Shown here piece after piece: positions 36,147 through 43,991 of a DNA stretch of 64,000 nt. Origin of the DNA: Frankia sp. AiPa1 (lineage in GTDB: Bacteria; Actinomycetota; Actinomycetes; Frankiales; Frankiaceae); the NCBI RefSeq assembly GCF_023243075.1, contig NZ_JALKFZ020000142.1:94366-158365 (forward strand), written 5' to 3'. Each line of letters opens with the position of its first letter. The first letter of the stretch is position 1. Made by a program: the position numbers and the translations under genes. Under the pieces are notes generated by a model. That model was not told where the DNA came from and did no database searches. It saw only the letters and a program-made list of their open reading frames with translations.

Positions 36147-36214
36147 AGGTTGTCCACAGAGCTTCGTCCCCCTGTGGACATTCCTGTGGACAACTTCGTC
36201 GATGTTGTGGATAA
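36139..36214. promoter_or_regulatory. Cluster of five DnaA-box-like nonamers
   Basis: Boxes: TCATCCACA 36139-36147 (+, one mismatch), TTGTCCACA 36150-36158 (+), ATGTCCACA 36173-36181 (-, one mismatch), TTGTCCACA 36185-36193 (-) and TTATCCACA 36206-36214 (-). TTGTCCACA is the preferred box of high-GC actinobacteria. Starts are 11, 23, 12 and 21 bp apart, close to whole helical turns. The cluster lies between the aminotransferase and the membrane protein, far from any dnaA-dnaN landmark. Confidence 0.7.
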
Positions 36215-36272
36215 GCTCGGGCCGGCCGGGGGTGCTGGACGGGATCGATATCGACACTGGCGGAAACGTCCG

Positions 36273-37487
36273 CTAAGGCTGCTTGTAGTAGGCAAGGAAG
36301 CGGTCGATGCGGCCGACGGCGTCGGTCAGGTCGGCCACCGAGGGCAGAGTGACGATCCGGACATGGTCCGGATGCGGCCAGTTGAAGCCCGTGCCCTGCA
36401 CCAGCAGGATGTTCTCGGCGGCCAGCAGGTCGAGGACGAATCGCTCGTCGTCGGCGATCGGGTAGACCTCCGGATCCAGCCGCGGGAACGCGTACAGGGC
36501 CCCGCGGGGTGGCACGCAGGTCACCCCGGGGATGGCGTCCAGCAGCCGGACGACGGTGTCCCGCTGCTCGCGCAGCCGCCCGCCGGGGAGCACGAGATCC
36601 TCGGCACCGCCGTCCTCGCCGAGGGCGGCGACCACGGCGAACTGGCCAGGGACGTTCGCGCACAGCCGCATGTTCGCGAGGATGTTCAGTCCCTCGATGT
36701 ACGAGGTGGCGCGCTCGCGCGGGCCGGACAGCACCATCCAGCCGGCGCGGAACCCGGCGAGCCGGTAGGCCTTCGACAGGCCGTTGAAGGTCACGCAGAG
36801 CAGATCGGGCGCGATCGACGCCGTCGAGACGTGCTCGGCGTCGTCGTAGAGGATCCGATCGTAGATCTCGTCCGAGAGCAGCATCAGTTCGTGCCGCCGG
36901 GCGATCTCGACGATGCCCTCGAGCACCGCCGGAGAATAGACGGCGCCGGTCGGGTTGTTCGGGTTGATCACGACGATCGCCCGGGTGCGCGGGGTGACCT
37001 TGCGCGAGATGTCCGCGAGGTCGGGCGCCCAGTCGGCGGACTCGTCGCACAGGTAGTGCACCGGCCGCCCGCCGCACAGGCTGACCACCGCCGTCCACAG
37101 CGGGTAGTCCGGCGCGGGCAGCAGCACCTCGTCGCCGTTGTTGAGCAGCGCCTGCAACGACATCATGATCAGTTCGGAGACGCCGTTGCCGAGGTAGACG
37201 CTGTCCGGGCTGATTCCGCCGATGCCCTTGCGGATGTGGTAGCGCACGACCGCCTCGCGCGCCGAGACCAGGCCCTTGGAGTCGCTGTAACCCTGGGCGT
37301 CGGCCAGGTGTGCCATGACGGACTGGAGTACCTCCGGCGGTGCGGAGAAGCCGAACGGGGCAGGGTTGCCGATGTTCAGCTTGAGGATGCGCGCGCCGGC
37401 CGCTTCCAACCGGGTCGCCTCGTCGAGGACCGGCCCGCGGACGTCGTAACAGACGTCGGCGAGCTTGTCGGACTGGGAGAACTCCAT
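36273..37487 (-). CDS. PLP-dependent aminotransferase, AlaA/AspC type
   Basis: About 404 residues, the usual length for class I aminotransferases. Blocks: KLNIGNPAPFGFSAPPEVL, QGYSDSKGLVSAREAV, YLGNGVSELIMMSLQALLNN, VVINPNNPTGAVYSP and DEIYDRILYD. The PLP-binding Lys is in FNGLSKAYRLAGFRAGW. The text resembles the alanine-pyruvate or aspartate-type enzymes of mycobacteria and E. coli AlaA, so glutamate-pyruvate transamination is the best guess. Its ATG follows the permease stop codon with no gap (TAG then ATG), so it is in the metal-transport operon, an odd pairing. Confidence 0.88.
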   Translation of the reverse strand: MEFSQSDKLADVCYDVRGPVLDEATRLEAAGARILKLNIGNPAPFGFSAPPEVLQSVMAHLADAQGYSDSKGLVSAREAVVRYHIRKGIGGISPDSVYLGNGVSELIMMSLQALLNNGDEVLLPAPDYPLWTAVVSLCGGRPVHYLCDESADWAPDLADISRKVTPRTRAIVVINPNNPTGAVYSPAVLEGIVEIARRHELMLLSDEIYDRILYDDAEHVSTASIAPDLLCVTFNGLSKAYRLAGFRAGWMVLSGPRERATSYIEGLNILANMRLCANVPGQFAVVAALGEDGGAEDLVLPGGRLREQRDTVVRLLDAIPGVTCVPPRGALYAFPRLDPEVYPIADDERFVLDLLAAENILLVQGTGFNWPHPDHVRIVTLPSVADLTDAVGRIDRFLAYYKQP

Positions 37488-38396
37488 CTACCCAGAGTAG
37501 GTGGGGCGTCCAGCGGATTTTTCCCGGGCCGGCGCTCGCGGCACCGACTCACCCCGGGGGAGTGAGCGAACGACCAGGGAGACCGTGAAGAACGCCGCGA
37601 CCGTCAGCACGATCGCGCCGCCGGCGGCCACGTTCCACTGCTCGCTGACGGTCAGCCCAATCACTCCCGAGAGGACTCCGAGCGCCATCGCCACGGCCGT
37701 CATCGCCCCGGCGCGCGCGCACCACAGCCGGGCGGTGGCGGCCGGGCCGACGATCAGCGCCACCGCCATGATCGTGCCCACTGCCGGCAGGGAGGTCACC
37801 ACCGTCGCCTCGAGCATCAGCAGCAGGACGAGATCGAGTGCCCGGGCCGGGTAGCCGGCGGCAGCCAGCGCTGTCGGGTCGAACGCGCCGAGGAGCAGTT
37901 CCTTGCGCAGCCCGGCGAGCACCACGAGGACGAGCACGGTGGTCACGGCGCTGACCAGGATGTCGCTGGGCGCGACGGTGAGCACCGAGCCGACCAGGAA
38001 GGCGGTGAGGTCCCGGCTGAACCCGTTCTGGGTGGACATCAGCGCGATCCCCAGCGCGAACCCGCCGGAGAGCACGACCGCCGTGACGCTGCTCGTCTCC
38101 CGGCCGTGGCTCGTCCCACCTCCGCCCGCTCTGCCCCCGTGTCCCGCCCCGGTCAGCAGCGCCACGACCGCGACGAGCAGAACGCCGAAAACCCCCGCGC
38201 CGAGCACCAGGCCGACGCCCAGCAGCGACGCCAGCACAACCCCGGGGAAGGTGGCGTGGGTGAGCGCCGTGGTGAGAAAGGCCAGCCTGCGTAGCACGAC
38301 CTGGACACCTACCGCGCCGCAGAGTAGCCCGAGTAGCACCACCTCGATCAGCGCGCGCCGCACATAGCCGTCGCCGAGCGAGCTGAACAGGGTCAC
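37488..38396 (-). CDS. Metal ABC transporter permease, second subunit (ZnuB/MntB family)
   Basis: About 302 residues with eight or nine membrane helices: VVLLGLLCGAVGVQVVLRRL, AFLTTALTHATFPGVVLASL, ALVDLVLLLMLEATVVTSLP-like region and MAVALIVGPAATARLW. This is the ABC-3 family that imports zinc or manganese with a cluster A-I binding protein. Start GTG 38396 overlaps the first permease stop as GTGA. A Gly/His-containing loop (GAGHGGRAGGGGTSHGRE) lies between two helices and could bind metal. Two different permeases form the channel, as in SitCD-type systems. Confidence 0.88.
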   Translation of the reverse strand: MTLFSSLGDGYVRRALIEVVLLGLLCGAVGVQVVLRRLAFLTTALTHATFPGVVLASLLGVGLVLGAGVFGVLLVAVVALLTGAGHGGRAGGGGTSHGRETSSVTAVVLSGGFALGIALMSTQNGFSRDLTAFLVGSVLTVAPSDILVSAVTTVLVLVVLAGLRKELLLGAFDPTALAAAGYPARALDLVLLLMLEATVVTSLPAVGTIMAVALIVGPAATARLWCARAGAMTAVAMALGVLSGVIGLTVSEQWNVAAGGAIVLTVAAFFTVSLVVRSLPRGESVPRAPAREKSAGRPTYSG

Positions 38397-39277
38397 CGAA
38401 CCACCGCCGTCCGCGTGCCCAGCACCCGACGGACCCCGCGGCGCACGCCGTGCCCGAGGAGCACCAGGGCGTACCCGGCGACCAGGACCAGCACGATGGT
38501 CGCCCCGGCAGCGAGCCGTACCCCGTGATCGATCGACGCGGCGTAACTGGTGGCGAGCCCCAGCCAGGCGCCGAGCATGCCGAGGCCGGTCGCCACCGCG
38601 ACGATGACGGCCAGTCGGTCGAAGAGCAACCGGGCCGTCGCCGCCGGCACCACGAGCATGGCGATGACGAGCACCGTGCCGACCGCCTGCACGGCGGCGA
38701 CCACCACCAGCGCGATCAGCATGTTCCCGACCAGGTCGAGCAGGGTGATCCGGTAGCCGGAGGCACGGGTCCACTCCCGGTCGAACGCGCCGGCCAGCAG
38801 CGGGCGGCCGAACGCGAGTAGCACCAGCACGGCGAGGACGGCCACCGCGGCGGTGACGAGGATGTCGTCCCGCCGGGTCGTCAGGACGTGGCCGAACAGG
38901 AACGCGGTGAGGTCGGCGGTGTAGGACCGCTGGCGGGAGACGAGCACGACCCCGACCGCGAAGAAGGCGGTGAGCAGCACGGCCAGGGTGGCGTCGTCAT
39001 GGATCCGCTCGGTTGCCGCGACCAGGGTGAACAGCCCGACGGCGAGGACCGCGCAGACCAGCGCGCCCGGCACGATCCCGGACTTTCCGGACACGACGAA
39101 GCCGATCACCACCCCGGGGAAGACCGTGTGCGTGATCGCATCGGTGAGGAAGGCGAGGCGGCGCACGAGCACGTACACCCCGACCGCGCCGCACAGCGCG
39201 CCGAGCAGCAGCGCCTCCACCAGCGCACGGGCCATGTACGGCGCGCCGAACGGGCTGATGAGGAATCCGGTGATCAC
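38393..39277 (-). CDS. Metal ABC transporter permease, first subunit
   Basis: About 294 residues, ABC-3 family, eight or so membrane helices: ALLLGALCGAVGVYVLVRRL, AFLTDAITHTVFPGVVIGF, DDATLAVLLTAFFAVGVVLV and VLVIAMLVVPAATARLLFDR. It pairs with the second permease and the ATPase gene. Both junctions are 4-nt GTGA overlaps, so the three genes are translationally coupled. No binding-protein gene is found next to them, so the soluble receptor must be encoded elsewhere. Confidence 0.9.
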   Translation of the reverse strand: MITGFLISPFGAPYMARALVEALLLGALCGAVGVYVLVRRLAFLTDAITHTVFPGVVIGFVVSGKSGIVPGALVCAVLAVGLFTLVAATERIHDDATLAVLLTAFFAVGVVLVSRQRSYTADLTAFLFGHVLTTRRDDILVTAAVAVLAVLVLLAFGRPLLAGAFDREWTRASGYRITLLDLVGNMLIALVVVAAVQAVGTVLVIAMLVVPAATARLLFDRLAVIVAVATGLGMLGAWLGLATSYAASIDHGVRLAAGATIVLVLVAGYALVLLGHGVRRGVRRVLGTRTAVVR

Positions 39278-40038
39278 CGGGTGAGGATCAGACCGTGATC
39301 CCCGACCGCCAGGGCCGCCCCGCCGTAGGCCTGCCGCAGCAGAGCGGGGGTGAGCACCTCCTCCGGGCGGCCGAAGGCGAACTGGCGCCGGTTGAGCAGG
39401 AAGACCCGGTTGCAGGTCGACTGGGCCAGGGGAAGGTCATGGGTGGAGACGATGACCGCCGCGCCGCCGGCGCTCAGGTCCCGGACCGCGTCGAGCAGCG
39501 CTTCCTGGGAGACCGCGTCGACCCCGTTGAACGGCTCGTCGAGCACCAGCGCCGCCGGCTCTGACGCGATCGCCCGGGCCAGCAGCACCCGCTGACGCTG
39601 GCCGCCGGAAAGCAGGCCGAACCGGTCCCGCGCCCGGTGCTCAAGGCCGACCGTGGCCAGCGCCGCCTCGGCGGCCGCCCGGTCCGCCCGGCCCGGCGGG
39701 CGCAGCCAGCCGATTCGCCGGTAGCGCCCCATCAGGACGACCTGGGCGACGGAGATCGGAAAGTCCGGGTCGAGCGTGTCCGCCTGTGGCACGTAGGCGA
39801 CCTGGCGGCGGGCCTGTGCGGGCGGGCGGCCCAGCACGACGATCGAACCGGAGACCACCGGCACCAGGCCGAGCACCGCCTTGATGAGGCTCGACTTGCC
39901 GGCCCCGTTCGGCCCGACGAGGGCGACGATCTCCCCGTGGCGCACTGCTCCGTGGACCTGTTCGACCGCGGGGAACCGGCCATAGGCGACGCTCGCGTGC
40001 GAGAAGACGATCGCGGCGTCGTTGACCGGCGGTGGCAT
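39274..40038 (-). CDS. Metal ABC transporter ATPase
   Basis: About 254 residues. Walker A is LVGPNGAGKSSLIKAVLGLV, the Q-loop follows in VAYVPQADTLDPDFPI, the signature is LLSGGQRQRVLLARAIA, Walker B is PAALVLDEPFNGVD and the H-loop is VSTHDL. The PQ-DFPISVAQVVLMGRY text is typical of the Mn/Zn (MntA/ZnuC) group. ATG 40038 is preferred because a Zur-like palindrome ends just before it; an in-frame start at 40083 would place the operator inside the gene. First gene of the leftward metal operon. Confidence 0.9.
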   Translation of the reverse strand: MPPPVNDAAIVFSHASVAYGRFPAVEQVHGAVRHGEIVALVGPNGAGKSSLIKAVLGLVPVVSGSIVVLGRPPAQARRQVAYVPQADTLDPDFPISVAQVVLMGRYRRIGWLRPPGRADRAAAEAALATVGLEHRARDRFGLLSGGQRQRVLLARAIASEPAALVLDEPFNGVDAVSQEALLDAVRDLSAGGAAVIVSTHDLPLAQSTCNRVFLLNRRQFAFGRPEEVLTPALLRQAYGGAALAVGDHGLILTR

Positions 40039-40046
40039 GCCGCTAA

Positions 40047-40061
40047 TGAAAACCGTTGTCG
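40047..40061. promoter_or_regulatory. Putative Zur box
   Basis: TGAAAACCGTTGTCG is a 7-1-7 imperfect palindrome: five of seven pairs hold, and TGAAAA matches the left arm of actinobacterial Zur sites (TGAAAATNATTTTCA-like). It begins 9 nt upstream of the ATPase ATG, where repression would block the start region. Confidence 0.65.
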
Positions 40062-40205
40062 ATGCCGGTGTCAAACGCGACATCTGCCGCGGGGCCGACC
40101 GCGGGGCCGACCCCGGGGCCGACGGAGCCGAAGTCGATCAAGGTGTTCCGCGGAACCGCCCGGCTGCCGCGCGACCCGGTGTCGCAGCCGATGCCCGTCT
40201 CGCGC

Positions 40206-41042
40206 TCACGTGGCGTCGCGGGCGGCACGCTCGAGCAGGCTGCGCAGCTCCCGACCGAGCGAGCGCGGTTCGCCGAGCGGCTCGTCGAACAGGATCCGCA
40301 CCGGGTGGGCACCTGTGGCGTCGACCCGCCACAGGTTGATGCCGCACCGATCCAGGCTGCTGACGTACGCCCCGGCAAGGTCCTGGTCGGCCGTGTGCCG
40401 GCCGCCGAAGCTGCTGACGAGCTGACGCATCTGGTCGGCGTGCCGGGTGTTCAGATGCTCGATCAGCTCCGGCGCGTACGCGTCGATGAGGTCCGGCTCG
40501 GCGAAGGCATAGGTGGACAGGTCGATGCGGCGCCCGACCGTCGAACTCGACCAGCGGCGCACCTGCTCGGGCTGGCCGGTCGGCGGCAGGCAGAGCACGA
40601 CGTCGTCCACCGATACCGCGAGCATCGCGAGCCCCTCGGACACCGCGCCGATCGGGTCGATGGTGCGGCCCAGGTCGGCGAGGCGACGCAGGATCTGCGT
40701 GGTGGGGCCGGGTACCACCCGGAGGGTGCCGGTGAGGATCAGCCGCTCGCCGAGGTGCCCGGGGACCTCGATCCAGCTTCGCCGCCCGCCGTGGGCGGCC
40801 CGGGCGATGCGTCCGTCGGTACGGGCCATCAGCAACGGCTCGCCCCCGTCGTCGATCATTCCCACCCAGCCGCGGGCCCGCTCGCACGGCAACGTGAGCA
40901 GCGCGGTACGTCCGCTGGCGAGCACCGTCCGGGCGCGTCGCGCCAGCTCCGCCATCTCGTCGGGCGCTCCCGTGTCGTCCAGGCCCGCGCGGCCATCCAC
41001 TCGCACGCGGCCGTTCTCGCTCACCGGGTCGTTTCCGCCCAC
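40206..41042 (-). CDS. DUF2470 / haem-degrading HugZ-like flavin-fold protein
   Basis: About 278 residues. The N-terminal two thirds look like the split-barrel fold of PNPOx/HugZ proteins (ARTVLASGRTALLTLPCERA, WIEVPGHLGERLILTGTLRV). The C-terminus is a DUF2470 domain: PELIEHLNTRHADQMRQLVS, with the HxxxM-like helix used for haem contact, and later GINLWRVDATGAHPVRILFD. Relatives degrade haem to release iron. An IdeR-type box directly upstream supports iron control. GTG 41042 has GGAGG 5 nt before it; ATG 41054 and a start at 41063 are alternatives. It is separated by 167 bp from the metal operon. Confidence 0.75.
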   Translation of the reverse strand: MGGNDPVSENGRVRVDGRAGLDDTGAPDEMAELARRARTVLASGRTALLTLPCERARGWVGMIDDGGEPLLMARTDGRIARAAHGGRRSWIEVPGHLGERLILTGTLRVVPGPTTQILRRLADLGRTIDPIGAVSEGLAMLAVSVDDVVLCLPPTGQPEQVRRWSSSTVGRRIDLSTYAFAEPDLIDAYAPELIEHLNTRHADQMRQLVSSFGGRHTADQDLAGAYVSSLDRCGINLWRVDATGAHPVRILFDEPLGEPRSLGRELRSLLERAARDAT

Positions 41043-41069
41043 CAGTACCTCCATCGCAACCACAGGTCG

Positions 41070-41088
41070 TCAGGTTAGGCTTACTTAA
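41070..41088. promoter_or_regulatory. Putative IdeR/DmdR iron box
   Basis: The complement strand reads TTAAGTAAGCCTAACCTGA, matching 15 of 19 positions of the palindrome TTAGGTTAGGCTAACCTAA recognised by DtxR-family regulators. It lies 28 bp upstream of the preferred start of the DUF2470 gene, where repression by Fe-bound IdeR would be expected. Confidence 0.72.
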
Positions 41089-41263
41089 GTCCCTGGTGGG
41101 GTGGGGGTCAAGTACTGGCCCGCCCTGGGGGCGGGGGGGTCGCGCGAATGTGGTCCCGATGTCGCTGCGGCCCCGCTCTGGGTCGACCCGGGTCTTCCCG
41201 GCGGCGCGGGGCTTCTAGGCTGTCGGAGAGGATGGATGTCTTGCCCTTGAGGAGGAGGTGCCG

Positions 41264-41599
41264 GTGATCTTCAGATTGGTGGGAGACGGTCGCCCGTACC
41301 CCGAACACGGCCTTGGACAGCGGGACTGGGCAGCCATACCCCCACGCCAGGTCCGGCTCGACCAGCTCGTCACGACGAAACGCGTGCTTGCGCTTGATGT
41401 TCTGCTCGACGATGACTCGACCTTCTATGGCGATCTGTTCCCCCACGTGATCGAATGGGGTGGCGCCCTCTACCTGGAGGACGGGCTGCACCGGGCGGTG
41501 CGGGCGGCGCTGCAGCAGCGCACCTCCATCCACGCCCGGGTCTACGTCCACGCGGGGCCCCGGCTCAGCGACGCGGCCCAGACCTCCGCCGCGCACTAG
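41264..41599 (+). CDS. Small conserved actinobacterial protein, unknown function
   Basis: About 111 residues: MIFRLVGDGRPYPEHGLGQ, PPRQVRLDQLVTTKRVLALD, STFYGDLFPHVIEWGGALYL and EDGLHRAVRAALQQRTSIHA. The RLDQLVTTK, STFYGDLFPHVVxW and EDGLHRAVRAALQQR blocks match a family I recall from Streptomyces and other actinobacteria, sometimes labelled an antitoxin-like protein; I cannot confirm the label. The ParB-like LEDGLHR motif suggests a nucleotide-binding fold reminiscent of ParB/sulfiredoxin. A link to the ParA-interacting protein ParJ of Streptomyces is a guess only. GTG 41264 follows GGAGGAGG at 5 nt, which fixes the start over GTG 41258. Confidence 0.75.
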   Translation: MIFRLVGDGRPYPEHGLGQRDWAAIPPRQVRLDQLVTTKRVLALDVLLDDDSTFYGDLFPHVIEWGGALYLEDGLHRAVRAALQQRTSIHARVYVHAGPRLSDAAQTSAAH

Positions 41600-41713
41600 G
41601 GTTCTTCTCGCGGATCATGATGGTCCATCACAGCAGACCGGCCGGTTCCCGCCCGATCCCGGCCCTCCTCACCGCCGCTGTGCGTGACGACGGATCGGCC
41701 CCGGAAAACCTCC

Positions 41714-41774
41714 GTGTCGCTTCTACCGGGTTACGAAGGAGCAAATCGAACATATTGTCCGGTAGAAGCGACAC
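41714..41774. repeat. Perfect 16-bp inverted repeat around a 29-nt centre
   Basis: GTGTCGCTTCTACCGG (41714-41729) and CCGGTAGAAGCGACAC (41759-41774) are perfect reverse complements. The 29-nt centre (41730-41758) is AT-richer than the surroundings. It lies in a 305-bp gap between convergent genes; no other coding sequence is supported in 41600-41904. Confidence 0.85.
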
Positions 41775-41904
41775 CCCTGCGCACCGGCAACGCCACCACC
41801 CCCGACAACCATCACGGACAGCGAGATTCACCGGGTGAACCCGGCCGCGAGCCGGAGATCCACGAGATGCGACCTGGCGGTCGCCGACGTGGGTCGGTCG
41901 GTGG

Positions 41905-42255
41905 TCACTTCGCGTGGTAGGAGACGTAGGCGTTGTCGCCGACCTTGGCGAAAACGTAGCGCGGGCAGCCGGATGACGGCCGGTTGGCCACGATCGGACG
42001 CCACACGGGGGAGCGCATCACCATCTTCAGCCGGCCGCCGGCCGTCTTGACCACCGCGCCGCGGGTCAGGTCCGGTGCGTCGACGCGCTCATACCATCCG
42101 CCGCAGTACCGGATCTCGCCGGGACGGGACGTCCACGCCGGGGTGTGGAAAAACCACATCAGGTAAGCCGTCCGCATCAGCAGGACGAGCACAGCGAGGA
42201 TCAACACAGAACGAATGATGTTCGCCGCTCGTCCGGACGCGAGAATGGGACTCAC
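41905..42255 (-). CDS. Single-pass membrane protein, unknown function
   Basis: About 116 residues. One helix near the N-terminus (SVLILAVLVLLMRTAYLMWF) is followed by a ~75-residue outer domain: FHTPAWTSRPGEIRYCGGWY, ERVDAPDLTRGAVVKTAGGR and GCPRYVFAKVGDNAYVSYHA. Two Cys (YCGGWY and SGCPRY) could pair. I do not recognise the family; the compact form and Trp/Tyr content suggest a conserved extracellular module. ATG 42255 is chosen by the track of hydrophobic residues starting ~15 codons later. Confidence 0.65.
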   Translation of the reverse strand: MSPILASGRAANIIRSVLILAVLVLLMRTAYLMWFFHTPAWTSRPGEIRYCGGWYERVDAPDLTRGAVVKTAGGRLKMVMRSPVWRPIVANRPSSGCPRYVFAKVGDNAYVSYHAK

Positions 42256-42407
42256 AGAACCGGCAGCCTACGGTCCTTCGACACCCTCGTGACCATCCAC
42301 CCTCGCTCCGTTGCCGGTCAACGGTAGTCGAGTCAACCACCGGAGGTCGGGTGGGCGGGTGGTCAGACCCGCGAAAGTCGGGCCAGCGGTGGTCCGGGGA
42401 CCGATCG

Positions 42408-43052
42408 TCAGCCGCGTAGATAGGCGAGGACGGCGAGGACTCGGCGATGGTCCGCCGTGCTCTGTTCCAGGCCGAGTTTCGCGAAGACATTGGAGATGTG
42501 CTTCTCCACCGCGCCGCCGCTCACCACCAGATGCGACGCGATGGCGGTGTTCGACCGTCCCTCGGCCATCAGGGTGAGCACCTCGCGCTCGCGCGGGGTG
42601 AGCGTGCGCATCGGGTCGTCCCGCCGGGTGCGCACCAGGAGTTGGGCGACCACCTCCGGGTCCATGACGGTGCCGCCGGAGGCGACCCGGCGGACCGCGT
42701 CGACGAACTCCCGGACGTCCGCGACCCGGTCCTTGAGCAGATAGCCGACCGCACCCGCACCGTCAGCGAGCAGCTCCGCCGCGTACTGCTTTTCGACGTA
42801 CTGGCTGAGCACCAGCACCGGAGTACCACTGACCTGGTCTCGGGCCGCGATCGCCGCCCGCAGCCCCTCGTCCCGGTGCGACGGGGGCATTCGGACGTCC
42901 ACGACCGAGACGTCGGGCCGGTGCGTCACGACGGCCTCGACCAGGCTCGGACCGTCGCCGACGGTCGCAACCACCTCGCAGCCGGCGTCGGTGAGCAGGC
43001 GGCGCAGGCCTTCGCGGAGCAGTACCGAATCCTCGGCGATGACAACCCGCAC
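42408..43052 (-). CDS. NarL/LuxR-type response regulator, orphan
   Basis: About 214 residues. Receiver domain: VRVVIAEDSVLLREGLRRLL with acidic pair ED, phospho-acceptor Asp in PDVSVVDVRMPPSHRDEG, and conserved Lys in GYLLKDRVADV. The LuxR-type HTH follows: LTPREREVLTLMAEGRSNTA and VEKHISNVFAKLGLEQ. GTG 43052 gives the usual length and has GAAGGG about 10 nt upstream; the longer open frame to 44198 is antisense to other genes. No histidine kinase gene adjoins it, so its partner is unlinked. Confidence 0.9.
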   Translation of the reverse strand: MRVVIAEDSVLLREGLRRLLTDAGCEVVATVGDGPSLVEAVVTHRPDVSVVDVRMPPSHRDEGLRAAIAARDQVSGTPVLVLSQYVEKQYAAELLADGAGAVGYLLKDRVADVREFVDAVRRVASGGTVMDPEVVAQLLVRTRRDDPMRTLTPREREVLTLMAEGRSNTAIASHLVVSGGAVEKHISNVFAKLGLEQSTADHRRVLAVLAYLRG

Positions 43053-43145
43053 AGTCGGCCAGCCCTTCGTCGGTCGGCGTCCGCTCGTCGGTCGGTAGGT
43101 CTGTGGATCCGGTGGCCAAGCCCGGCGTGTGGCCGCGCCATGCGC

Positions 43146-43205
43146 GTGACGGCGCAGACGTTCCTGTGACGGCGCAGACGGACCCGTGACAGCACAGACG
43201 GTACC
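43146..43205. repeat. Three 20-bp tandem repeats
   Basis: Units start at 43146, 43166 and 43186. The core GTGACGGCGCAGACG is identical in the first two; the third reads GTGACAGCACAGACG. They lie in the 246-bp divergent gap between the response regulator and the His/Met-rich membrane protein; no gene is seen in the gap. Confidence 0.85.
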
Positions 43206-43298
43206 GAGCGGCGGACGGTCCTGGGGCAGACGGTAGCGGGCAGCGGTACGGGGGACACGTGCGCGACACCGCGGGGTGTGGCGGATTGTCGTACCAGC

Positions 43299-43991
43299 AT
43301 GGCAAGCTTGGTCCCTGTGGGGACGGGTTGGTCGGTGAACGGGGGCACTGCGCGCCTCGGCCGGGCTGCCGCGTTCGCCGCGTCTTCGGTCAGCCTCTCC
43401 TGGATCGCTCACGTCGCGGGCGGGGCTGGTCGTCCCGGCCTCGTGGTCACCCTGGGCGCCTTCGGGCTGCTGACCAGGCTCGCGTTCGGTCTCGGCAGTC
43501 GCGAGCGGGGCTTTGCGGCCCTGATGTTCGGGGTGACCGCCGCCCAGTTGACGCTGCATGTGGCGTTCCTGCTCGCCCAGCCCCACACCGGCGCCGCCCA
43601 GGCCGACGTGATGCCGGCCGACATGATGCACACCCACGTGGCGCAGACCGCCCTGACCGGGGCGGCCGGGATGCCGATGGCGCCTGGAGCGGGGGCCTGC
43701 GTGGGGCTGCCGGCGAGCCAGATGCTGCTTGCGCATGCGGTGGCCGGCCTCCTGGTGGCACTGTCGCTGCGCCGGGCGGAGCGAGTGCTGTGGTCCGCCT
43801 CGCGTCTCCTGCCGATGGGCCTGGTCCGCAGCCTGTTCGAGCACATCATCGGGTCCTGGGGCCTGGTGGCCGCGGGGGTTGCGGCTCTGCCGCCGGCCCT
43901 GCGTGCCCTCTCCGCCTGCCGGTCTGCCCGGCCGTGCGCGTCCCCGCTGGGCCGAGCCGCCCGTCGACGCGGCCCGCCCATCCTGGCCTGA
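43299..43991 (+). CDS. Membrane protein with Met/His-rich loop, probably copper-related
   Basis: About 230 residues, five or so membrane helices (ARLGRAAAFAASSVSLSWI, TLGAFGLLTRLAFGLGS, LMFGVTAAQLTLHVAFLL, MLLAHAVAGLLVALSLR). Between helices three and four a loop reads ADVMPADMMHTHVAQ then GMPMAPGAG, with Met and His residues that could bind Cu(I). The next genes are YcnI and CopC-CopD, which makes a copper role plausible but not shown. The start is taken at ATG 43299; an earlier in-frame start at 43278 is possible. Confidence 0.68.
   Translation: MASLVPVGTGWSVNGGTARLGRAAAFAASSVSLSWIAHVAGGAGRPGLVVTLGAFGLLTRLAFGLGSRERGFAALMFGVTAAQLTLHVAFLLAQPHTGAAQADVMPADMMHTHVAQTALTGAAGMPMAPGAGACVGLPASQMLLAHAVAGLLVALSLRRAERVLWSASRLLPMGLVRSLFEHIIGSWGLVAAGVAALPPALRALSACRSARPCASPLGRAARRRGPPILA

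Noticed and set aside
36139..36214. DnaA-box cluster as the chromosomal origin
   Set aside because: No dnaA, dnaN, recF, gidB, parA or parB genes and no AT-rich unwinding element nearby; too few boxes for an actinobacterial oriC.
34575..37565. Open frame of almost 1000 codons on the plus strand
   Set aside because: It runs opposite the membrane protein and the aminotransferase, both with strong family motifs.
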